A stretch of DNA of 64,000 bases. Origin: CAWFPR01 sp963817635. GTDB taxonomy: Bacteria; Acidobacteriota; Vicinamibacteria; Vicinamibacterales; 2-12-FULL-66-21. A program made the position numbers and the translations under genes. The stretch is from contig CAWFPR010000007.1 of NCBI GenBank assembly GCA_963817635.1, forward strand, positions 1 to 64,000, written 5' to 3'. This document shows positions 56,652 through 64,000 of the stretch, piece by piece. The stretch's first letter is position 1. Each line of letters begins with the position of its first letter. The notes beneath the pieces were generated by a model. That model was not told the origin of the DNA. It saw only the letters and a list, made by a program, of their open reading frames with translations, and ran no database searches.

Positions 56652-57218
56652 CGTCCCTGACCAGCCTTCGCGAGACTGAGCAGCCGCGAGCTGAGGCGCA
56701 GATGACGACCGCTGCGGCGGTGTTCACGTTGATGGCGAAGCGCATGTGGCCGTCATCGAGGAAGAGGCCGATGATGCCGCCCGTTTCGCGCGAACCGGGC
56801 ACGGCTGCTCACGGTCAGCGTCGGCGTGCCCGATCAGCCGGTCGGTGATCTGTCGCGCACTCAGACGGGCGTGAGCCCGGCGAGGTAGAGGAGATTGCAC
56901 GCCGGGAGACGCTGCTGGTTCGACCCGCGACGACGATCGACCTCGTGACCGGCGACACTGCGCTGCCTCACGGTGCTCTCGAGGGCCGACGGCGAGATCG
57001 TCGTCGCCGAGGATGCACATCGTGAAAGGGCCCTCGCGCAGGGACTCGGGCGGCCACTCGGCGAAGCGCGCGAAGTTGTAGATGAAGGCGGCCTTGAGCG
57101 CCGCCTGGGTCACGGCGACCTGTGCGCGACTCGCGATCGGCAGGGCGAGCATGGACAGAACCGTGATGGCCGGATCGACAGGGTGCGACGATGGCATGGG
57201 CCAGGGCGAACTCGTCAC
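56648..57218 (-). CDS. YfiR-like periplasmic protein (DUF4154; several apparent frameshifts)
   Basis: From GTG 57216-57218. Signal region (ITVLSMLALPIASRAQVAV) then ALKAAFIYNFARFAEWPPES and PFTMCILGDDDLAV, the DUF4154/YfiR signature, and at the end GIIGLFLDDGHMRFAINVN. The TGA overlaps the ATG of the hybrid kinase. In Pseudomonas, YfiR is a periplasmic inhibitor of a HAMP-containing partner; here the adjacent HAMP kinase is the obvious candidate partner. Length about 185 residues when frames are joined. Confidence 0.78.
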
Positions 57219-57219
57219 G

Positions 57220-59249
57220 TCAGAACCGCCATGTCAGCCTGACGGTGCCGGTTCTCGCGGCACCAGGGTCGGGAGGATTGTCGCGCTCGACGGATCGCGA
57301 ATTCCGGGTGGGAAGAGCGTGAGGAGGTTCTGGCCTTCGGCAGGCTGACCGACAGCCCGTTGCCGAGCGTCCACTCGAGGCGGGCATCGACACGTGTATA
57401 GCCAGGGATCTACCAGCTGACTGCTGCGGGCCGACGTGGAACACAAGCAGGTCGGTGTCGATTCGATTGCCGAACGCCAGCGCGGAGTGCGACGCGCCAC
57501 TGATAGGCGGGCGCGCGGCCGTCGTAGCGCTCGGCCTTCGGGATCGCGGCTCTCCGCGGCGAGGTGCGGGCGTCAGGTGGAAGGCTGAAAAGGTCCCGAC
57601 GACCTGCCAGGCCGCGATTCACACGGACGCGCGCCGAGACCTCGGCCCCCTTGGTGTCGGCATCGAGCAGGTTGCCGAAGACGCTGGCAATCGCTGATCG
57701 GCAGGCTGACCGCCGTCGTGAAAGATCAGCGTCGGGGTCGGTCGCTTCGATGGTCTGGAGGTGCGAGTAGCGCCTGGTGAACGCCGTCAACGTCGAGCGC
57801 TGCGCGCCATGACGCCAATTCGAAGCGATAGCCGCCCTCGGTGGTGACGAGACGCTCGTCGAGGCGCGGCGGGATTGCCGGCGGCCGTGGCGACGACGGG
57901 CAGGGCCGTCGCCGGGCGGCGTGGATGGCGGGAAGGTCGATGTGGACACGCCTTGTCCGACGAGCGACGGCGTCCGGATCGCGCGCGAGACGGCCGTCCA
58001 CAGCGTGCTGCCGCCTCCCGAGGTTCCACAGCAGGCGCGCCGTCGGCTGGAGCGTGCCGCCATCGTCGGATTCGTGCTCGTATTTCGCCCCGAGCGTCAG
58101 CTCGAAGCGCGCCGGGGAGCGCGACTTCGTCCTGCGCGAAGACATGGAGCAGCGTTTCCCGGGCCGAACGGGGATCGAAGCTGTACCCGGGGCCGCCGTC
58201 CATGGTCTCGGCGACGGCCCGATAGCCGCCTCCGAAGACGAGGTTGTTCCGGCCGGATCGGGCGGTGTGGTACATGGCGTCGAGGTCCAGTGTGTGGCGG
58301 CGGTAGTCGCCGATCGCTTCGTGCCGCGTGGCCGCGTCGACGAACGACAGAATCTGCAGCTCATCGCCATTGGCAGGGGCGCGGGTCCATCGGCCGAGCA
58401 CGTTGGCCAGGCCGTCGCCGCGGGAGACGGCGCGGTCGTTCGCCTCGGCGCCCGGCGGCGTCGAGGTTCGTCCAGAGAGGCCGCTGCTCTCCTGTCGAGA
58501 CCGAGCCCTCGAGCAGCCACGACTGAGGGCCGGTCTTCCAGTCGCCCCGAAACCCGGACGTCAGGCTGCGCCAGTGGTCGCCGGCGGGGCCACCCGATGC
58601 CAGCGTGGAGTCACCGATTCGCGGAGGCCTGCGTGAAAACGCGATAGGCGCCCGACGCGCCCGCGGTTCCGCCGTAACGCAGGGCGAGGTTGCCGCGATC
58701 GTGGGTGCCCGCGCCGGCCCTGACCATGAGCCCACGGGTATCGTGAGCGGTCTTGGTGAGAATGTTGATGACACCGTTGACGGCGGACGTGCCCCAGACG
58801 GCGGCGCCGGGCCCCCGGATGACCTCGATGCGATCGATGTCTTCGAGCATCACGTCTTCCGTATCCCACATCACGGAGGCGAAGAGGGGGTTGTAGATCG
58901 TGCGGCCGTCGATGAGCACGAGCAGCTTGTTCGAGTAGATGCCGCTGAAGCCGCGGATGGAAATCGCCCACTTGTTCGAATTGACCTGGGCGACCTGCAC
59001 GCCGGGGACGAGCCGCAGGAGGTCGGGGACCGACGTCATCCCGGAACGCCGGATGTCGGCCTGGGTGATGATGTACACCGCTGCCGCCACGTCTTCGGCC
59101 GTCTGTTCACGGCGGGACGCCGACGTGATCTCGATCCGCATCAGGTCTTCGAGCGTCGCGCTGGCGAGGTCAGAGGGGCGCGACTGGCCCGAGGCCGGGG
59201 CGGCGAGGAGTCCTGCAGCAAGCGCGGCGAACAGGCAACGGATCCGCAT
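57220..59249 (-). CDS. TonB-dependent outer-membrane receptor (several apparent frameshifts)
   Basis: The start is probably ATG 59247-59249 (MRIRCLFAALAAGLLAAPAS, signal peptide), although the GGAGG before it is too close. The plug domain is clear: AAAVYIITQADIRRSGMTS, VPDLLRLVPGVQVAQ, ISIRGFSGIYSNKLLVLIDG, IDRIEVIRGPGAAVWGTSAV, NGVINILTKTA. The barrel follows in pieces through several frames and ends in VRLTWRF with an aromatic terminus, as expected for barrel insertion. First gene of the TonB receptor - YfiR - hybrid kinase - regulator run, suggesting sensing tied to ligand uptake. Ligand unknown. Confidence 0.85.
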
Positions 59250-59481
59250 CCTCCAGACTGGTGGGCAAGACGGCGGCCATGGGGATTGCCGTGCAAACCC
59301 GTGCCGGCGCGGCAGAAAGTCGCAGGAACGGCCGGCCGCGGCGGCCGTCCCGCCGACACGGCGGACGGAGGACCGACACCATCGGGTTGGACGGCGGGGT
59401 GTCAGCCAGCGGCCGGCCAGGGGGCGCCGCTGTGCTGTTGTGAACATCCGCGGGACGGGGCAGCGCGTATCCTCGAAGCCA
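59250..59481. other. Divergent intergenic region between the TonB receptor and the first Crp/Fnr gene
   Basis: No gene. Must hold both promoters; I see no clear Crp-type palindrome. Confidence 0.4.
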
Positions 59482-60162
59482 GTGAGAAAGAGCACACCAG
59501 TAACAAAACCACTCGAGGTTCAACGTTCGAGGCGTTCCTCGACTCGGCCGGGCTCTCGAAGAAAATCGTCGAGTTCGGGCGCGACGAAACCATCTTCACG
59601 CAGGGCGACGCCAGCCGAGGCTGTGATGTACATCCAGAAAGGCGGCGTGAAGCTGTCGGTGATCTCGAAAACCGGGCGTGAAGCCGTCGTCGCCATGCTT
59701 GGCCCCTCTGAGTTCTTCGGCGAAGGGTGCCTGGCCGGGCAGACTGTCCGCATCGGGAGCGCGACCGCCACCGTGCCGTCAACCATCCTGGTGATTGCCA
59801 TGAGCCAGATGGCGCGGGTCCTCCACGAACAGAGCGGACTCTCGGATCGCTTCATCGCCCACATGCTGTCCAGGAACGCCCGCATCGAGCAGGATCTAGT
59901 CGATCAGCTCTTCAACTCCAGCGAGAAGCGGCTCGCCAGGGCCCTGCTGCTCCTGGCGCGGTATGGCCAGCAGGAGACGCCGCGGCAGGTGGTGGCGAAA
60001 ATCTCGCAGGAAACGCTCTCCGAAATGGTCGGGACGACGCGATCGCGGGTGAACTTCTTCATGAACAAGTTCAAGCGGCTCGGTTTCATCGAGTACAACG
60101 GCGATCTGGCCGCTGGGATCCGGATCAACAGTTCACTCCTCACCGTCGTCCTGCACCAGTAA
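59482..60162 (+). CDS. Crp/Fnr-family regulator 1 (apparent frameshifts near the 5' end)
   Basis: The most plausible start is GTG 59482 (RKSTPVTKPLEV). The body continues in the next frame as STFEAFLDSAGLSKKIVEFG, and an extra C near 59612 must be dropped to reach AVMYIQKGGVKLSVISKTGR. From there the protein is intact: cNMP-binding fold (GPSEFFGEGCLAGQTVRIG), dimer helix, and HTH SQETLSEMVGTTRSRVNFFM. It is a close paralogue of the next gene. No FNR-type Cys cluster, so probably not an Fe-S oxygen sensor. The 5' boundary is uncertain. Confidence 0.8.
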   Translation: MRKSTPVTKPLEVQRSRRSSTRPGSRRKSSSSGATKPSSRRATPAEAVMYIQKGGVKLSVISKTGREAVVAMLGPSEFFGEGCLAGQTVRIGSATATVPSTILVIAMSQMARVLHEQSGLSDRFIAHMLSRNARIEQDLVDQLFNSSEKRLARALLLLARYGQQETPRQVVAKISQETLSEMVGTTRSRVNFFMNKFKRLGFIEYNGDLAAGIRINSSLLTVVLHQ

Positions 60163-60237
60163 GATCCAGGCGGGACGCCTCGTAGCCTGAGCTTGCGCCT
60201 GCCCGCCGGAGGTGTCACAGTTGAGTTGACCTGAATC

Positions 60238-60894
60238 ATGGCTCCACCGAAGGCTCGTCCGTTCGACGCTCAGGCCTTTCTCGAGTCGGTCGGACTCGGG
60301 AAAGAGGTCATGACGTGCGAGACGGGGGCAACGGTCTTCGCTCAGGGCGATCCGTCCGACAGCGTGATGTATGTGCGGTCCGGCGCCATCCGCCTCTCGG
60401 TGTTGTCGCACACCGGAAAGGAAGCGATCGTGGCCGTGCTCGGCCCCGGGGACTTTCTGGGTGAACGGGCGCTCACGGGTCACACGGTCCGGCTGGAAAC
60501 AGCCACCGCGATTCAGCCGAGCACGGTCCTCATCCTCCCGAAGCGCAAGATGAGTCAACTCCTGCACAGCGAGCACGAGTTTTCGGACCGGTTCATCGCG
60601 CACATGCTCATGCGGAACGCCCGGCTCGAGGCGGACCTGATCGATCAACTGTTCAACTCGAGCGAGAAGCGCCTGGCCCGCACTCTGCTCCTGCTCGCGC
60701 ACTACGGCGGCGTGGAGCAACCCCGTCAACTGCTGCCCGTCGTCTCCCAGGACATACTCGCCGAGATGATCGGCACGACGAGATCCCGGGTCAATTTCTT
60801 CCTCAACAAGTTCAGGAAGCTCGGCTTCATCGACTACGACGATACGAGCTTCACGGTCAACCCGGCGCTCCTGACCGTCGTCGTCCACGACTGA
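60238..60894 (+). CDS. Crp/Fnr-family regulator 2
   Basis: 218 intact residues. cNMP-like sensor domain: GATVFAQGDPSDSVMYVRSG, GKEAIVAVLGPGDFLGERAL. HTH: SQDILAEMIGTTRSRVNFFL, then NKFRKLGFIDYDD. It matches its upstream paralogue throughout (for example RFIAHMLMRNARLE, QLFNSSEKRLARTLLLLA), a tandem duplication. The gap of 75 bp suggests one transcript or two close promoters. Ligand unknown. Confidence 0.92.
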   Translation: MAPPKARPFDAQAFLESVGLGKEVMTCETGATVFAQGDPSDSVMYVRSGAIRLSVLSHTGKEAIVAVLGPGDFLGERALTGHTVRLETATAIQPSTVLILPKRKMSQLLHSEHEFSDRFIAHMLMRNARLEADLIDQLFNSSEKRLARTLLLLAHYGGVEQPRQLLPVVSQDILAEMIGTTRSRVNFFLNKFRKLGFIDYDDTSFTVNPALLTVVVHD

Positions 60895-60946
60895 GCCAGG
60901 CCAGTGGGCGCGAGCTGTCTACGAATCGCAGCAGAGGTGAGGTCCC

Positions 60947-63900
60947 CTACTTCACCGATTCGGGTTCCAGGCGGACCAGGTCGGGTGCGGGCGCGGAACT
61001 CCGCCGTCCGAATCGCTCCTGCAGCCGTTCCAGGTAGACGTAGTACACCGGCGTGACGTAGAGCGTCAGCGTCTGCGAGACGAGCAGGCCGCCGACCACC
61101 GCCAGGCCGAGCGGCCGCCGGGCCTCGGCGCCCGCTCCGAGACCGAGCGCGATCGGCAGCGTGCCCATGAGGGCCGCCATCGTCGTCATCATGATGGGAC
61201 GGAACCGCACGAGGCACGCCTCGTGGATCGCGTCGGCCGCGCTGAGGCCCCGGTCGCGCTGCGCCTCGATGGCGAAGTCCACCATCATGATCCCGTTCTT
61301 CTTCACCAGCCCGACGAGCAGGATGATGCCCGACGAACGCGTAGATGTTCAGGTCCTGGTGGAAGATCAGCAGCGTGACCAGCGCGCCGAATCCGGCCGA
61401 CGGCAGGCCGGAAAGGATCGTGAGCGGGTGGATGAAGCTCTCGTACAGGATCCCGAGGACGACGTAGATGATGAAGATGGCGAGCGCGAGCACCCAGCCG
61501 AGGCCGGTCAACGAGTCCTGGAACGCCTGCGCGGTGCCCTGGAAACTGCCCGAGACCGTGTCCGGCAGCGTCTGGCGCGCCAGCGCCTCGACGCGGCGCG
61601 ACCGCGTCACCGAGCGCGACGCCGGGCGCGAGGTTGAACGACAGCGTCACCGACGGCAACTGGCCCGTGTGATTCACCGACTGCGGGCCCGACCGTCTGG
61701 CGGGTCGTCGCGACAGCCGAGAGCGGCACGAGGGCACCGGACGGCGCCTGCATGTAGAGCATCGACAGCGCCGCGGGATCCTGCTGGAACTGCGGCGCAA
61801 CCTGCATGACCACCTGGTACTCGTCGTTCGGCGCGAAGATCTGCGACACCTGCCGTTCGCCGTACGCCGAACTCAGCGCCGATTCGACCTGGTCCACCGT
61901 CAGGCCGAGGGCGGCGATCTGTTCGCGGTCGAGATCGACGGTGATCTGCGGGTTCTTGATCTGCAGATCGGAGTTGACGTCGAGCAATCCCGGCACGCTC
62001 GTGCAGCCGCTCCTCGAACTGCGGGTGCCACGCGATAGAGTTCGTCGGTGTCGGGATCCTGGAGCGTGAACTGATACTGGCTGCGCGACTGGAACCCGCC
62101 GATCCGGATCGCCGGCGGGTTGGTCAGGAACACCCGCAGGCCCGGCACGTGCGCGAGCTTCGGCCGCAGGTCGTCGATGATCTCGTCCGCGCTCATCGAT
62201 GCGCTCGCTCGCGCGGCTTGAGATCGATGTTCAGGCGGCCGCCGTTGCCGCCGACGTTCGACGTGAACGCCGCGACGTTCGGGTCGCGCATCAGGATGTC
62301 CATCATCTGACGCTGGTGCGCGACCATGGACTCGAAGCCGATGCCCTGAATCGCCTCGGTCTGGCCGCTGATCTGGCCGGTGTCGACGCTCGGGATGAAG
62401 CCCTTTCGGCACGATCATGAACAGGTACACCGTCGCGACGAGCAGCACGCCCGATGACGGCAATCGTCACGAAGCGGAAGCGGATCGTCTGACGCAGCGT
62501 CCAGCTGTAGAAGCGCAGCGCGCCCTCGAAGGCGCGCTCGATGACGTTGTACATCCAGCCGTGGCGCACGCCATGGAGCGGCTTCAGGAAGCGGCTGCAC
62601 AGCATCGGCGTCAGCGGTCAGCGACACGACGCCCGACACCAGGATCGCGGCCGCGATCGTCACCGCGAACTCGTGCATCAGGCGGCCGACGATGCCGCCC
62701 ATGAAGAGGAGCGGAATGAAGACCGCCGTCAGCGACAGCGTCATCGAGAGGATCGTGAACGCGATTTCCTTCGAGCCGTTGAAGGCGGCCGTCATGCGCG
62801 GCTCGCCCATCTCGAGATGCCGGACGATGTTCTCCAGCATCACGATCGCATCGTCGACGACGAAGCCGACCGAGAGCGTCAGGGCCATCAGCGACAGGTT
62901 GTCGAGGCTGTAGCCGAGCACGTACATGACCGCGAACGTGCCGACGATGGAGAAGCGGCAGCGCCAGGCTGGGGATGATCGTGGCCGAGAGATTCCGCAG
63001 GAACAGGAAGATGACCAGGATGACGAGGAAGACCGTCAGGACCAGCGTGAACTTCACGTCGTGCACCGACTCGCGGATGGCGAGCGAGCGGTCGCTGCGG
63101 ATGTCGAGCTTGACGGCCGGCGGCATCTGCGCCTGGAGCTGCGGGAGCAGCGCCTTGATCGCGTCCACGACCTCCACCGTGTTCGTGCCGGGCTGGCGCT
63201 GGACCGCGAGGTAGACGCACGGCACGTCGTTGTACCAGCTGATGCTGCGGTTGTCCTCGACGCCGTCGTAGACGTGCGCGACTTCGCTGAGCCGGACCGG
63301 GCTGCCGTTGCGGTAGGCGACGACGATCGGCTTGTAGGCGTCGGCGTCCATCAACTGGCCGTTCGCCTCCACGACGAAGTTCTTGTCCGGGCCGTAGAGC
63401 GTGCCGGTCGGCCGGTTCACGTTCGCGTCGGCGATCGCCGACGGCGACCTGGTCCACGCCGATCTGCCGCGACGCGAGCTGGGTCGGGATCGAGGTCGAC
63501 CCGCACCGCGAACTTCTGCGCGCCGAAGACGTTGACCTGCGCCACGCCGCTGACCATCGACAGGCGCTGCGCGAGGACCTGCTCGGCATACTGGTCCACC
63601 TGCGACAGCTTCATCGTCTGCGAGCTGAGCGTCAGGAACATGACCGGCGAGGCGGCCGGGTTGACCTTCTGGTACGACGGCGGCGAGGGCATGCCCGGCG
63701 GCAGCGAACGCTGGGTGCGCGCGATCATCGACTGCACGTCCTGGGCGGCGGCGTCGATGTTGCGGCTCAGGTCGAACTGCAGGGTGATGTTGGTGCTCCC
63801 CTGGCTGTTGCTCGAGCTGATCGACGTCACGCCCGCAATCGTCGCGAACTGCTTTTCGAGCGGCGTGGCGACCGATGCCGCCATCGTCTCTGGACTTGCG

Positions 63901-64000
63901 CCCGGCAGGTTCGCCCGCACCTGGATGGTCGGGTAGTCGATGGTCGGCAGATCGCTGACCGGCAGGAGCCGGTAGCCCATGATCCCGAAGATGAGGATGC
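60947..64000 (-). CDS. RND-family multidrug efflux permease (AcrB/MdtB-like), 5' end outside window; several apparent frameshifts
   Basis: Reads in from the right edge (ILIFGIMGYRLLPVSDLPTI), so only the first few residues and TM1 start are missing. Markers: PGASPETMAASVATPLEKQF, GVTSISSSNSQGSTNITLQF, VNPAASPVMFLTLSS, ALTLSVGFVVDDAIVMLENI (the TM4 proton-relay Asp pair), GIMMVDFAIEAQRDRGLSAA, RFRPIMMTTMAALMG, and the end RFGRRSSAPAPDLVRLEPES. Shifts occur near 63440, 62960, 62610, 62210, 62000, 61690, 61610 and 61330, mostly extra bases. It pumps drugs or metabolites across the inner membrane with MFP and outer-membrane partners not in this window. Confidence 0.85.

Overview
The window is GC-rich, gene-dense bacterial chromosome and most resembles an acidobacterium, probably of the Vicinamibacteria type. 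The inference rests on three large FtsX/MacB-type orphan permeases of the acidobacterial duplicated-orphan-permease kind (one behind a PadR regulator), many multi-PAS hybrid kinases, a YfiR / hybrid kinase / TonB-receptor cluster, and secreted EF-hand and YncE-like proteins. No rRNA or other phylogenetic marker is present, so the assignment stays an inference.

Layout. 1-6.8 kb is core: S9 peptidase (cut by the window edge), ndk, DUF2905 protein, dcd, a SIR2 deacylase, EF-hand protein, HIRAN-like protein, M28 peptidase and the ribosome-rescue hydrolase arfB, with a 159-bp MITE-like palindrome at 3.5 kb. An initiator tRNA gene (6938-7014) is the attachment site of a 15.4-kb genomic island (about 7016-22463), bounded by a perfect 48-bp direct repeat of the tRNA 3' end. 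The island carries a tyrosine integrase gene and excisionase. The integrase is cut in two, exactly in its HxxR catalytic box, by a 3.4-kb 'recombinase in trio' (RIT) element with a 6-bp target duplication. Island cargo is a three-hairpin gene-free region, a CarboxypepD_reg-like protein, an MntA/HepT pair, PadR plus orphan permease, a PIN/DUF104 pair, HicBA and a two-gene winged-helix-like module of unknown function.

22.4-29.4 kb is a second mobile zone: a large serine recombinase whose 3' end is read from the antisense of the duplicated tRNA fragment, a small coupled ORF upstream of it, two more toxin-antitoxin pairs (DUF5615/DUF433 and RelE/HTH), and a decayed second copy of the recombinase and small ORF, interrupted by an ISAzo13-like element.

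29.4-42.7 kb holds two secreted proteins, a block of PAS/REC signalling genes (31.6-38.6 kb), a PNPOx-fold protein, a eukaryotic-type citrate synthase and an unusual GHKL-ATPase protein. 43-50.2 kb has two orphan permeases around a secreted calycin-like protein, then a YncE-like propeller protein. 50.3-52.3 kb is an OmpR/sensor-kinase pair. 53.2-59.2 kb (minus strand) reads TonB receptor -> YfiR -> multi-domain hybrid kinase -> response regulator with a Cys-rich tail. Two tandem Crp/Fnr regulators follow, and an RND pump runs off the right edge.

Many otherwise well-conserved genes carry single-base shifts, nearly all fitting one extra base, and these are dense at 53-64 kb. I read most of them as sequence errors, not decay, and annotate across them; coordinates of shifts are approximate. 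True biological disruptions (integrase/RIT, recombinase copy 2, response-regulator remnant, IS) are marked as pseudogenes.
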